From Ectobius pallidus (lineage: Eukaryota > Arthropoda > Insecta > Blattodea > Ectobiidae), in assembly GCA_964059195.1 (NCBI GenBank), contig CAXKWD010000007.1:23695023-23759022 (forward strand): DNA of 64,000 nucleotides. The letters are read 5' to 3'. Within the stretch, counting starts at the first letter, position 1; every line of letters starts with the position of its first letter. The position numbers and the translations under genes are program-made. The notes below the pieces were generated by a model. The model did no database searches. It was given only the letters and a program-made list of their open reading frames with translations, and had not been told where the DNA came from. Of the stretch, positions 45,828 to 56,856 are shown in pieces.

Positions 45828-46334
45828 CCTTGCTGTGTGCTAAACCCATCTGCGAACTGCTGTTTTCACTTCTGCATCTGACGCAAAGCGTTTACTGGCC
45901 AGGACTTTCTTCAGCAAGGTATAGTGCGATTTTTATGGGCTAAAGGGCATAACCCGAGTAAAATTCACTGGGACAGTCACAGGGACGACTGCATGGACCG
46001 TAGCAATGTCTCCAGGTGGTGTGCATTCTTCGAAGATGGCCGTGATAACCTTTCATTTTTTGGTCCCATGAAGAAATTCCTGTCCAGTAAACTCTTTGCA
46101 TCAGGTGCAGAAGTGAAAACAGCAGTCCGCAGATGGCTATACTCCAACCGAACGGACTTCTATGAACAGGGTATTATGAAACTGGTATCACGATGGGAGA
46201 AATGTGTTTAGAAACGTGGCGACTATATTGTATAGAAAAATAGACAAAATATGTCTCTTCATATGTGCATTTGTTTGTAATTATTAAACTTTTTGTAAAA
46301 AAAAAAAAGTGCGTTACTTCTCGATCCACCCTCG
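45828..46334 (+). mobile_element. Rearranged mariner element (second lineage)
   Basis: The plus frame 45924-46211 fuses two ends of a mariner transposase. The N-terminal helix-turn-helix part reads IHWDSHRDDCMDRSNVSRW, then FFEDGRDNLS. The C-terminus reads FGPMKKFLSSKLFASGAEV, KTAVRRWLYSNRTDFYEQG and KLVSRWEKCV-stop. The catalytic DD-D core is missing. Upstream, 45828-45921 is an inverted piece encoding FASDAEVKTAVRRWV-stop on the minus strand. The right terminus, read inward, is CGAGGGTGGATCGAGAAGTA, followed by the expected TA at 46335. The left terminus is not found. Confidence 0.8.
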
Positions 46335-46337
46335 TAT

Positions 46338-47739
46338 TTAGGCCTATATTCTAACATTCAGTACATTCACTTATTGACATTCTTTGTACTTGCTTCATTC
46401 GTTTGTTTCTGATTTTCCATATATATGTTCCTATTGCTCTGATAAATGTATCATTCTATTTTTACAAATTTTCATTAAAGTTAATTCGTCATTTACCATT
46501 CATTCTTATTTAGGTTCCTGTCTCCCGAGTTTGTTTGTTGACATTTTAACAATATATATGCTATACTGTCTCTCTCCCCCCCATAAGGGACACATGTCTT
46601 TCTCTGCGTTATTTTTTAAGACCACCTAGTTCCCGCCCCTTATCAATATTGCACATACCACTGTGGCTAGTTCAAAATACTGCTATAAAAGAACTATCCG
46701 CCTTTAAACACTAGTAAGTTATAAACGCTTACACCTCTATGATGGGATGCTTGCTTGAAAGGAAATGAAATTTACAAATTATATCTCATGTGTTATCTAG
46801 TGTAGTTCAACTATGACACGTCATAAAACCAGTTTGTTGTCTAAAAGGTTAGAAGTTAGGCAAAATAGAAGCAGTTGAGAACAAAGGTAAGTTATTAGGT
46901 ATATGTAATTATTCTATTGATAGGATTCAAAGGTACAACCCAACATGACTTTAAACACGACGCACAAGCTGTAATTTATTTCCATATTATGCTAGTGTAG
47001 TAATTCCGAATACTCTTAGTATTACTGTCCAAGGATATGGCACATTATGAAGAATATGCAAAGTAAGGGTGGAGCTACAAAGAGTTAACACTCAGAGAAA
47101 TATACGGATGAAATTACAGATGTAATAAACTTTTTTTTTTTACAAAACTCTTAAGCTATATCCGCCTAAACACCTAAACAAAGTACTGTATCCATGACCT
47201 TAGTATCCATGACCTTAGACATTATAACCTTGAAAACTGTGATGTCATTATAGCATAACTCATCTGTGTGCAAAGAAAGAGAAAAATGCCATGGCATTAC
47301 AGTGTAAATATTTACAATTACATAATGCTGCATGAAGTTGCTCATAATTTTCTACATGGCAATAGCCAAGCAATAAACCATAAATTCAGTACTGAACTGA
47401 AGATGTCATTACCATAACTGGATTTTAAAGCCTGAAACAGTTTTACTGCTAGTCGGAACACTAATGCAGTTGGTTGAAACACTACTCTGAAAGTAGAAGA
47501 TAGCCGATTCGTAAATGACCTCTTAAATTAATTATCGACATAAAAATTACCTCTTTTTATAGGGAACTTTCAATGCTTGATTTTTGAAATGTCAATGTGC
47601 AGGTATATCCTTTTCACTTTACATACTATCCGCAGACATTTTTGAGAACCAATGGTGTATTTTCACTTTTTTGTTAGTTTTGCCGGTATATGTTTAATAA
47701 TGCATGTGTAATATCATATGCAACTCTTAATTCACCGTC
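46338..47739. other. No recognisable gene
   Basis: AT-rich sequence with only short unsupported frames. Confidence 0.45.
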
Positions 47740-48490
47740 AAGTAAGACGACTTTCCCGAGGAAGATTGGTTGAACTGAGGGATGAAGTTAAGCTCTTTCT
47801 ATATAATTCCAAGTTTGAACTGAAAGATCTATTTTATGACTTTAACTGGAATATGAAGATATAAAACCTTGCCGATGCATTCAACCATCCGTATGCACTC
47901 GGTTTATGTCTGCAAGACTATATTCCAGGTTAAAGATAAAACCAAGGGAATAATATAGTAGTATCCGAAGCTATGTATTCAGAAATTAGACTTTGAAATC
48001 ATTGAGAAATGTTCTTCCATGGTAGATTTCATCCAGATCTCAGGAGAAAATGTTCCAAAGGAGATACTCGACGTTATTAAGTCACATTTGGAGCAGATGC
48101 ACTTGCATTAACAGGGGTATTTCTCAGTAACTAATGCAAGTGACTTATAGATAAAGCATCCGTTTTGTGATTAGTTATCAATTAATCTGCCTCTCACGCC
48201 AAAAGAAGAAGATTCGTTAGCTGAACTTTCAACTTACAGTTTTCACAATTTCAATAAACAGACTTTTGGTTACATGTCAATGACTGACTATCGCTTATTA
48301 TCAAGAAAGGCTTTGAAGTATTTAGTAATGTTCTCTACAATCTATCTGTGTGGAACCTCAGTCAGTCATCTCACATTCTGAAAACAAATGTAAGATCTAA
48401 ACTTTATGTTGAGAGTGACTTACTGTTGGAATTAACAGACATTAAACCCACCATTGATAATCTAATTTATCATAAGCAGCTTCATTGCTC
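47740..48490 (+). mobile_element. Decayed ZBED-type hAT transposase, C-terminal half
   Basis: Reading through stops and shifts: RRLSRGRLVELRDEVKLFLY (47747 onward), DLFYDFNWNMKI, LADAFNHPYALGLCLQD, then LLSRKALKYLVMFSTIYLCG, TNVRSKLYVESDLLLELTDI and KPTIDNLI. These align in order with the intact transposase at 62299, which has EVRWLSQGKVLTRVMELRAE, DLFEHLNNLNKSLQG and MIPFSTSYLCELAF. Multiple stops make it non-functional. No termini were found. Confidence 0.75.
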
Positions 48491-48689
48491 ACGTTAAAAA
48501 AAAACTTCTCTCTCAATAGCAGGTGCCCGCGGCTTCGCTCACCATAATTAATTCGAAGATTAAAAATTAAGAGCAAAATAATTAGCCTAAAGTAATATAT
48601 TTACTATCTCTTACATGCGAATCATTCATAAACTAAATATTTATAATTATAAAGAAACAGCTACAAATCCGCACGATGCACGGTAGATA

Positions 48690-49215
48690 TTTGCATACCA
48701 TAAATCATCTTCACCATTTCATCCTGTATAAAATCCATTTAAATTAATATCAGTTGAAATTTACTCCATTAAATACGCCCACAGGGTTTTTCCTCACCTG
48801 TGAGACTAATGTCAGGTAACATTAGGCCCTCGTGGTCCCCGGATATCATCTGGCCGTCATTATCATCTTCATCTCATCCTCACCTTGTTCGGAGTGAGTG
48901 TGTGTGTGACAGATGTGTCTCGTCCCGGCAATGGGCTGATCACTCATCCGGGGAGGCCCTCCCTGTCCTCGTCTGGTCAAAAAAGTACGTCTGTGTTGTG
49001 ATCCATAGTCCATTCCGTGGCCCGGGCGGCGGGGGTCGCATAAAGGTCCCTACAAAGGAGAGGTAAAACTTCGAAAGAGAGAGAGAAGAAAATACACCGA
49101 CAATAATAACAATTGACAAGTAGACCTAATAGTTCCATGGCCTACACTACTGTACAGACACTGATCCCGAACTCCTTTTAGCTTCGAGGCTATATCAGGA
49201 GTACAAACACAGCTG
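48690..49215 (+). mobile_element. SINE family 3 interrupted by SINE family 2
   Basis: 48690-48783 (CATACCATAAATCATCTTCA, CATTTCATCCTGTATA) and 49090-49215 (TAGTTCCATGGCCTAC, GATCCCGAACTCC) together match the uninterrupted copy at 10833-11165. The break is filled by the SINE at 48784-49089. The tRNA-like head of this copy is missing. Confidence 0.8.
48784..49089 (+). mobile_element. SINE family 2, 5'-truncated, nested in SINE family 3
   Basis: It starts at GGGTTTTTCCTCACCTGTGA, lacks the tRNA-like head and ends with GGAGAGGTAAAACTTCG. The target duplication AAATACGCCCACA (48771-48783) and AAATACACCGACA (49090-49102) is 13 bp with a few mismatches. The empty site in the sister copy reads AAATACACTAACA (near 11045). 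5' truncation fits LINE-driven mobilisation. Confidence 0.8.
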
Positions 49216-50227
49216 AAATAATAATAATAAAAAAAAAGATCTTCGACTATCTCTTAGTGCTGACAAAGACAAAGTGTGTCGTTTTAATATTCAATATTCA
49301 TGATTTGTCAACTGAACACCTTTTTACCTTCTCGCATAGGAGTGGCTGGATATCACAAATGTTTGAAATCCTTTTATTTGATTTAATTGATGTGATTGTT
49401 TGTAGAAGAAAGATGAAAAAATTTCCGTACTGTACTTTCTCACCATTTCACTCATATTCCGAAGAAAAAAATACCTCTTTTGTTACAGAAAGTATCAATT
49501 TAAAATTTGTAAGTCTTGGAGGTAGTTACGGTGTTTTCAACATAATCTAGTGGAAGTAACTGTTTGATATCAACGTACATTTCAATAGAGAGTTTCATTC
49601 ACGTACTTTCTGTAATGAACAAAAATTTACTTTGCCGTGCAGAAAAATTTATATTAATTTAAAATGTTTTAATGTATTATTGATTTTTAATATAGCATTT
49701 ATTATTCTAATAAATGACTGGCGATATTAATCTATTACACATATTACCTTCCGTTCGCTTTATTACTTGCAAATTATCTTAAGTATGCAACACTGTGTTA
49801 GAAAATGGAAATAATGATTGTGTTGTAATTTATAGACTAGTAAAGAGGCTACCATCGCAAAAGCATAATTAATGTATCCGAAAAGGAGACAAATTAATCA
49901 CAGTTTCTAATCCACTTTCTAACAAATATTAATTCACCTGCCATTTTATCACTTTTGTATACAGTTGCTTTCCCTAACTATAACTTACTGCGGTTTGGTA
50001 GATATCTTGAGATAGGAGAGTCATTCTGAAAAGAACTTCCCACTGCGATAAATTGTGTTTTGATTAACCATAGTTGAAAATCTGCCGGCATATTTAGACC
50101 AATCATTGAAAATAACTAAAAAATAATTAGTCTATCTTATCGCATCGGTAATAGGAAGTCCATAAACAGCTCTCCATTACATTTACTGGTCATGTATATT
50201 AACATCTTTTATCTTTATTTGGATTTC
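49216..50227. other. No recognisable gene
   Basis: AT-rich. A 97-codon plus frame at 49257-49550 shows no domain. Confidence 0.4.
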
Positions 50228-51385
50228 AGCTCTCTCTTGTGAGTCAGGTGCTAACTGATTTGCAAGCGAAATTCCTTACGCTAAAAACCGGAAGATCGCG
50301 GGTTCGATCCGAATGAGCCCATTGTGACTTTTCAATTGGCCTAATCCTTCTGTTGATATTTTTGCATTGGGGTAGACTCAACCTCTAACAGAAATACGTA
50401 CCAGGAACAATCCTGGGCTAAAGACGGTCGGTATGTAACAGCGTGTTCCGTTTCTCAACGCTGTGAAAGCGCTGGCAGCATTTTTGTTCCAAAGCTAAGT
50501 AATGACGTCATCGGTGCCACCAGTTTCCACAGCGCTTTGGCATCGGTTCCACCGGCCCGTGGATATGGTGCGAGAATCCACCAATGAATCTGATTGGCTC
50601 ACGTAAAACTGCGGGGGAATTAGCAGACGATGGGCTTCACTCAATCCTGCCCGGTGTCCATGCTGTCACTTGACTTGACATATATATATAAAATAAAATT
50701 ATTATTATTATTATTATTATTATTGTATGTATAGCTTAATGATAGATGCATAGGAACAATAAAACTCCAAAATGTTTAGGAAGAAAGGTAACGAGTATAG
50801 GCATAACAACAATATTAGAAGAAGTAGGTTAACTTATGTATATTCTCTTCAGATTATAAGAACTCGCTGTCTATAACTGGATGGTATGTTTAAAATTACT
50901 GACCAGCAATTATATTATCCTACCTGATTTAATTTGATATGGTATTCGCTATTTAAGAAACCCTAGCTGCAAAAACGTGTTATATTAAAAATTGTGACAC
51001 TTGTCAGTTGTGTTTGGGTTTTATATGGAGACATTCTTCCGAAAGTTTTAGGTTAGACGTGACTAGTACGGCAAAGGGGGGATATTTTCAGTTATTACTA
51101 AATGGGAAGACTTTTAGCTATGTCAATAATAATGTAAATTCTATTTGTTTGAAACCATAATACACCAATGCTTCCTGTAAGAAAATATTAGAATCACTAG
51201 TAATTTAGTCGCCATTGATGGCAGCATAAATCCAGCAGTTTTGTTCCAATTCCGCTGCAGCGTGACGTCATCGTTTGCCACCGGTCCGGTGTAAAAGCGT
51301 TGAGAAACGGAACACGCTGTAAGGCTGACAACCTCACCATTTTGATGTGCAGAATATATTTCCTGTATAGGATATAATTAAAATA
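50228..51385 (+). mobile_element. tRNA-derived SINE, family 5, interrupted by a MITE
   Basis: The left part (50228-50438) has GGTGCTAACTGATTTGC, GCGGGTTCGATCC, CATTGGGGTAGACTCAACC and AGACGGTCGGTATG. The right part (51320-51385) continues GGCTGACAACCTCACC. The copy at 52974-53215 on the minus strand has these two parts joined (GGCGGCTGGTGTGTAATGC, then TGACAACCTTACC), which identifies the insertion. Confidence 0.8.
50439..51319. mobile_element. PIF/Harbinger-like MITE (881 bp)
   Basis: Terminal inverted repeats CAGCGTGTTCCGTTTCTCAA and its inverse TTGAGAAACGGAACACGCTG are perfect over 23 bp. TAA flanks both ends (50436-50438, 51320-51322). A 3-bp T-A-A target duplication is typical of PIF/Harbinger. 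Subterminal TGACGTCATCG-like segments are also inverted (about 50503 and 51264). An (ATT)n tract lies inside at 50699-50724. No transposase frame is present. Confidence 0.88.
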
Positions 51386-51637
51386 AATTGTTTATAAAAA
51401 TAATTACAGTAATAATTTAACACTACAGCAGTGATTTTAAACGTATTATGTTATAAACTAAATGAGATAAAATAGGTCTAATGAGTTTTCATTACTTGGT
51501 GAACAGTATAGGGTCTAGGTTTTTCACAAAGTTCAGGTAAGCCTATTCCTGAAATGTACTGTTTTGTCAATTCCTACAATTTTAAGTACAAAGTCATAAT
51601 AAATATTAATTTAATTATACATGTATAATATATATAT

Positions 51638-52159
51638 TAGGGCTGTACCGATTAATCTATTAATCGGCTCGATTAATCGATTAAACATTTAATCGTCGAT
51701 CAATTAAAATTTTCGATTAATAGGTTTAGTCGAATTCTGAAAAACGTTTTTCGAGAAATGGGTGAAATAACCAAACTCCTTTCTCTCGCTTCTCCGGCCT
51801 TGGCACATCTTGTGTCATTCAGCCTATTGTGTCCAAACAATTCCCGTTATTCAGAAACCTGAAGGGTAGTTTAGTCAACAAACTCGTGTGTCTCAAGTCT
51901 TGGCTGAATAAGTAACCGGAAATGTAAGTTTTGTATATATTTTTTCATTAGTTAACTAATAATGGTATTCATTAACTCAGGATTTCTTCTGATTATCTGT
52001 AGTGTAGTAGTTATTAAACGTGTAAATCAATATTAAATGTACACTTTGATTTTGTTTAAAATACCGACCTGTTTGTCGATTAATCAGTCGATTAACCGGT
52101 CGATTATTCTATTAAAGTCAAGCGTTAACTCGATTAGGAATTTTAATCGATTTTCAGCC

Positions 52160-52163
<4 letters not shown>
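51638..52163. mobile_element. hAT-like MITE with ATTAATCG subterminal motifs
   Basis: The ends are TAGGGCTGTACCGATTAATC and, on the right, ATCGATTTTCAGCCCTG, so TAGGGCTG/CAGCCCT(A/G) is inverted. Multiple CGATTAAT or ATTAATCG motifs cluster at both ends (51652-51722, 52078-52155). TATATAT flanks both sides and could be the duplicated target, but the right flank is a (TA)n microsatellite, so the length is uncertain. There is no coding frame. Confidence 0.75.

Positions 52164-52197
<34 letters not shown>
52164..52197. repeat. (TA)n microsatellite
   Basis: Alternating AT abutting the right end of the hAT-like MITE. Confidence 0.9.
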
Positions 52198-52198
<1 letters not shown>

Positions 52199-52513
52199 TT
52201 ACTGGTTTTCTTAATCGTATAGTTCTCTCTTTAAGCATTGCAGTTGATCGATAAAGTCACTGCAAAACAAACATTCTAAGCGGGAATATTGGGTCTTTTT
52301 AAATTTCATGCTCAGCTCAAATTAGAATTTACGGCAAGTGAAGAGTGGAGATACTGACCCCAGAAACCAATAATATCGTACAGAACGTCGCATCTTTCGT
52401 GTTGGATAATTTTCTTAATCTTTCTTTCTCTCCGATGTCTTCTCCTCTCCTCAACTTCAGGAGTTGCTTGTTTTTGACATTCTTCTTATTTCTATATACT
52501 GGTTTGAACTGTT

Positions 52514-52870
52514 TGGACATTACGACGGAATGAGGAAAAAAGTCTGGAAGCACTTCAGATGTGGATATGAAGAAGAATGGAGTTAATACCATGGAAAGAT
52601 AAAGTTAAAAATAAAGATGTGCTAGACAAAGTGGGAGAAAGAAGAGTTTTATTGGAAATGATCAGATAGAGGAAAAGAAATTGGATGAGACATTGACTAA
52701 GGAATAATTGTCTGCTGAAGGATGTCATAGATGGGATGATAAATGGGAAGAAGGTTCAAGACAGAAGAAGGTACCAGATGATAGACAACATTAAAATAAA
52801 TGGACTATATGCAGACACAAAAAGGAAGGCTGAGAGAAGGGAAGAGTGGAGAATGCTGAGTTTGCAGTGA
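52514..52870 (+). mobile_element. LINE ORF2 C-terminal remnant (Jockey/R1-like, unsure)
   Basis: Reading one frame from 52514 gives WTLRRNEEKSLEALQMWI, stop, RRMELIPWKDKVKNKDVLDK, VGERRVLLEMIR, stop, RKRNWMRH, stop, then RRYQMIDNIKING and KRKAERREEWRMLSLQ-stop at 52868. The WTLR..E..LEA..MW..RRM..I.W and RR.W/R..H modules are typical of insect LINE ORF2 C-termini. Three in-frame stops show it is dead. A CTGCCCCGGGGCAG palindrome follows just after. Confidence 0.75.
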
Positions 52871-52973
52871 AAGATCTGCCCCGGGGCAGAACATTATGAA
52901 TGAATGGTTTGAACTGTAGCCCGGTACGTAAAGGCTTAATGCACACATGTGTTAAGTAAAAAAGTGTTCCCTA

Positions 52974-53215
52974 TACAGACCATGGAGGCTCAGAGGGTTC
53001 CAGGAGGTCGAGGATCCCAAATCTTAGAAATTCGGTACGTGAAAGTGGTAAGGTTGTCAGCATTACACACCAGCCGCCTTCAACCCAAGGATGGCTCCTG
53101 GCACTCAGTTCTGTTAAATGCTGAGTCGACCCCAGGGCCAGAGTGGCACCAGAATAATTAGACCAATTGAAAAAATCCAAAGATCTCATCGGGGATCGAA
53201 CTCGCAGCACATGTG
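52974..53215 (-). mobile_element. SINE family 5, uninterrupted minus copy
   Basis: Minus strand: GCGAGTTCGATCCCCGATG, TTTTTTCAATTGGTCTAATT, CTGGGGTCGACTCAGC, CAGGAGCCATCCTTGGG, TGACAACCTTACCAC. This gives the pre-insertion form of the copy at 50228-51385. Confidence 0.8.
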
Positions 53216-54154
53216 TTAAGTACAATTCTGTAGTTTTTAGTAAATCAGTATTTACCTCATTTTCCCAGTGAAGAAAATATATTAAGCTTCTGTTTTTCCA
53301 CTTGTCTCATTTTTAAAGTGAAGATATGATTCAGGAGCTTCCAAATGTGCACTTAACACATTTAAACCCAACATTGTACTTAACATAATAATGTACACTA
53401 AGCCATTGATATGTGTGTGCATATTTAAAGATAAAGCATTTCGGTTTGTTTATTTAACTCTCATCCAAACTCTTCAAAGCTGTCACTCTTGCAGAGAAAC
53501 TTCAGTTACCTAACACAGAATATATAGACAGAAAACTAGTAGTAACAATATTCTCAGACGTCAAATAACTTAGCCATGTAGTAAGCAGCTACCTTTCTCT
53601 ACATTCTATATCATCCTGCTTGGCTTCCTATGTAACATCCCTACAGTTATTTTTATTACGTAACATGGCAATAATAAATAACTGAAAGAAGCAGTAATTT
53701 CTTAATGTAATTGGTCTGCATTCCATCACTGCCTTCTGGTTACACTCTTCTTGCAGATAATAATAACTTCCATAACTTTGTCTTTAATTGCTAACACTAA
53801 CGTATGAAGACATTCTGCTTGTGTCTCTGTTATACCGTATCGATTAGCCTACTTTCTGCTAACTTCTAAATGTGAGGACGTACATTCTAGTTATTGGTAT
53901 CTGCAGAAGATCAGAGCATGGTACATGAGCGCTCAAAGAACATGCTAACCGTGTATGTTAGAGTAATTTCACCCTTCATTTCACCGCAGGACTTTTATTT
54001 TAACACAAAGAACCATGAAGATGCTTCTGCAATATGCTTTATAGCTTGTACAGTGACTTTCACAGGTTCATCTGGTAAGAACGTGTAGGCAATCATGCGA
54101 AAGTAACTTGTCTAAAAGTAACGATTAAATAAAAACAAGACTTTTCAGTTTATG
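53216..54154. other. No recognisable gene
   Basis: AT-rich sequence with only unsupported short frames. Confidence 0.45.
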
Positions 54155-54350
54155 TCGGCCTAGGTGGAACAGTTGATAAGGTCCTAATTCGATCCACGAT
54201 AAGTCGCTGGTATTTGTATTCTCATGTGTAGATTAACAGGTATGTAGAAGAACTTCTGCCGGAAAATATTCAAGGAAACCGGCTAGAATTAAGGCTCTAA
54301 CGTGATTAGCAGTAAGCTATCGTCGTTAAATAACCATAAGACACAAACAA
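54155..54350 (+). mobile_element. SINE-like repeat, family 4
   Basis: GTCGGCCTAGGTGGAACAG, CTAATTCGATCCACG, GAACTTCTGCCGGAAAATAT, CGGCTAGAATTAAGGC and CGTCGTTAAATAACC form a Pol III-style unit. Its tail is seen again at 310-375. The A/B boxes are degenerate. Confidence 0.5.
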
Positions 54351-54492
54351 ACAAAGGAAAACATATTTTCACTTAATCCTAAGATTAGATATTTACATTA
54401 TAGAGGAATTCCTTATTTTTTTTTTTAAATTCTTAGAAGTTAAAACAAATATGTTATTGACGAATTTCACTTCCGTAACGGTTAGATATAAA

Positions 54493-55598
54493 TTGTACAA
54501 GGAATTTTGTATTCAAACCACCTCATTAACCATTACAACGTTATTAAACACAATCATTTCACGATTTAACGCAGACAAAAATTATAGCACAATTTTTTAT
54601 TGTTGTATAATTTACTTACATATGTGACATAACCTTACAATATAATATATACAAGCAGGCTTAAAATAATTACAATTCCTTATAAAATTATTGTCTAGGC
54701 TGTCCTTATAAAATTACAAACAGTTTTGAGTCAAAATTTAAAAGAATTCGGCAAAAATTTCTATAATGCAACAGTAGCCTATAAGTTAATATTTACAGGC
54801 TTTATATATGCCTAGGTTGATGTATCGTAGAATTGTCTTGTGTGGTGAGAAAATTCTTTAACGTCATATGTTTTTACACAGTAATAGATTAAAACTTTTA
54901 TGAATGGTAAAAAATGTATACAATCTTGTTGTTTATAGCCATGTCTAAAATAAGATCGTGAATAACTAGCAATTTCAATCCACTATGATCACAATTACTT
55001 AAAATTATATTATGCTGAAGTATGGTGTTCTAATTTGTCTGCCAATTCGACACAATTGTTTCTATTTCAACGGCGGACAAATTAGAACACCAAACTTCAG
55101 CATAATATAATTTTAAATAATTGTGCTCATAGTGGATAGAAATTTGTAGTTATTCACGATCTTATTTTAGACAGGGCTATGAACAACAAGAGATTGTATA
55201 CATTCATAAAAGTTATAATCTATTACTACAATAGATAATAGGTGTGTAAAAACATATGACGTTAAACATTTTTTTACCACACAAGTCAATTCTACGATAC
55301 ATCAACCTAGGCATATATAAAGCCTATAAATATTATCTTGTAGGCTACTGTTGCATTGTAGAAATTTATGCCGAATTCTTTTAAATTTTGACTGGAAACT
55401 CTGTTCGTAATTTTATAAGGAATTGTAATTATTTTAAGCCTGCTTGTATATATTATATTGTAAGGTTATATGTAAGTACATTTTACGACAATAAAAAATT
55501 ATGCTCTAATTTTTGTCTGCGTTAAATCGTGAAATGATTGTGTTTAATAATGTTGTCATGGTTCATAAGGTGAATTAAATACAAAATTCCTTGTACAA
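54493..55598. repeat. 1.1-kb near-perfect palindrome
   Basis: The left arm 54493-55043 and right arm 55072-55598 are inverted copies around a 28-bp spacer. The outermost match is TTGTACAAGGAATTTTGTAT against its inverse ending at 55598. The innermost match is GTGTTCTAATTTGTCTGCC against GGCGGACAAATTAGAACAC. Matching continues through TTTAACGCAGACA, CAAGCAGGCTTAAAATAATT, GATGTATCGTAGAATTG and AAGATCGTGAATAACTA with scattered differences. No long frame, short terminal signature or obvious target duplication was seen. Confidence 0.9.
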
Positions 55599-56053
55599 AA
55601 TATGTTGTATTTAGTACGTACATACAGAAAACAATTGCCATGTGAATTATTATATTAATGAGTACCATGATTACTTCCTAATCATTTTATATAATGGTAT
55701 TGTTGTATTGATGTCCTAGGACACTGGGGCGACTTGAATTTCTTCTGAATAATAGCTCTGCATACAAACCAAAATGATTTCCTTTCAAATAGAATAGCGC
55801 CCTTTTTCAATTTGCAGCAGAGAAAATTTAAAATAATATTGTCACGATATAAGAAAACTTCACTGTCCTTTTCGTTTCGAATTAAGTTGTCTTTTTTTAA
55901 ATTTCAGATTCTATAAGGAGTAAAGGATGCTACAAGTCATAAACTTGATGGGCCGCTAAAACCATGGTTTCATAACTACAATGCCAAATTCTTCCATGGA
56001 AACAATCATATCGAACTGGTAAAAATTAAAGCCTCGAAAATCTCATATTAATT
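55599..56053. other. No recognisable feature
   Basis: AT-rich spacer between the two palindromes. Confidence 0.5.
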
Positions 56054-56315
56054 ATTCTAGCATGATAGGGAAAAAGCGAATAAGTCAGAAAACAAAATTT
56101 TCAACAGAGACAAAAAACAATTTATTTCCACAGCATTGTGACAATATTTAGTTCAGCCCACCCAGATATTTTTACTTAGTGTAAGACAGTATGTAAAACT
56201 ATCTGGGTGGGCTGAACTTAATATTGTAATAATGCTGTGGAAATAATGTTGTTTTTGGTCTCTCTTGAAACTTTGGTTTTCTGACTTAATCGCTTTTTCC
56301 CTATCATGCTAGAAT
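56054..56315. repeat. 262-bp hairpin MITE-like palindrome
   Basis: ATTCTAGCATGATAGGGAAA on the left is inverted at TTTCCCTATCATGCTAGAAT on the right. The arms continue through GACTTATTCGC-like text and CAGCATT(G/A)T to CAGCCCACCCAGATA and TATCTGGGTGGGCTG near the loop at about 56175-56195. No target duplication is certain and no coding frame is present. Confidence 0.85.
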
Positions 56316-56388
56316 TGCTTCAGAATTTATGTTCTTCAAAATTATGTCAATGTTGAAATTTTTTAAATGAGAAGTGCGGATAGAGGAC

Positions 56389-56854
56389 AACCACCTTCGC
56401 CTCTCTGTCATTCTTTTTCATTTCGTGAGGTGTAGGAAAACATGGAAATCACTGGGAGTGAGGTAAGGGCTTTAGAATGGATGTTTAAACACATCCCAGC
56501 CGAACTTCTGCAGGAGACTTGCTAGGAGGTGTTTAAACATCCATCCTACAGCCCGACTTCGCTCCCAGTGATTTCCATCATTTCCTACAATTAAAGAAAT
56601 TACAGGGAATGGCAGAGAACGACAGAAAGGCGGAGATGTTTGTAACACAGTGGTTCAAATCCCTGGCGGCAGACTTCTACCACACAGGTGTTGAAAAGCT
56701 GCTTTCACGGTATGACGAATGTTTCAATTCCGGTGGCGAATATGTTGAAAAATAGCTAAACAATTGCCGTGTCTGTTGCAATAAATATTCCCTTGAAATT
56801 GTGTTTTATTCCTGTGATCGGACCCAGGGAAACTTACTTTCTGGACGCGCCTCG
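56389..56854. mobile_element. Palindromic mariner derivative, copy 3 (left end lost)
   Basis: The right half encodes EMFVTQWFKSLAADFYHTGV, EKLLSRYDECFNSGGEYVEK, stop, then the terminus which read inward is CGAGGCGCGTCCAGAAAGTA with TA outside (56855-56856). The left half is the inverted CTCTCTGTCATTCTTTTTC and GGAAATCACTGGGAGTGAG block. It ends abruptly near 56389, so the outer left arm is deleted. The loop CCGAACTTCTGCAGGAGAC is shared with copies 1 and 2. Confidence 0.85.
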
Positions 56855-56856
56855 TA

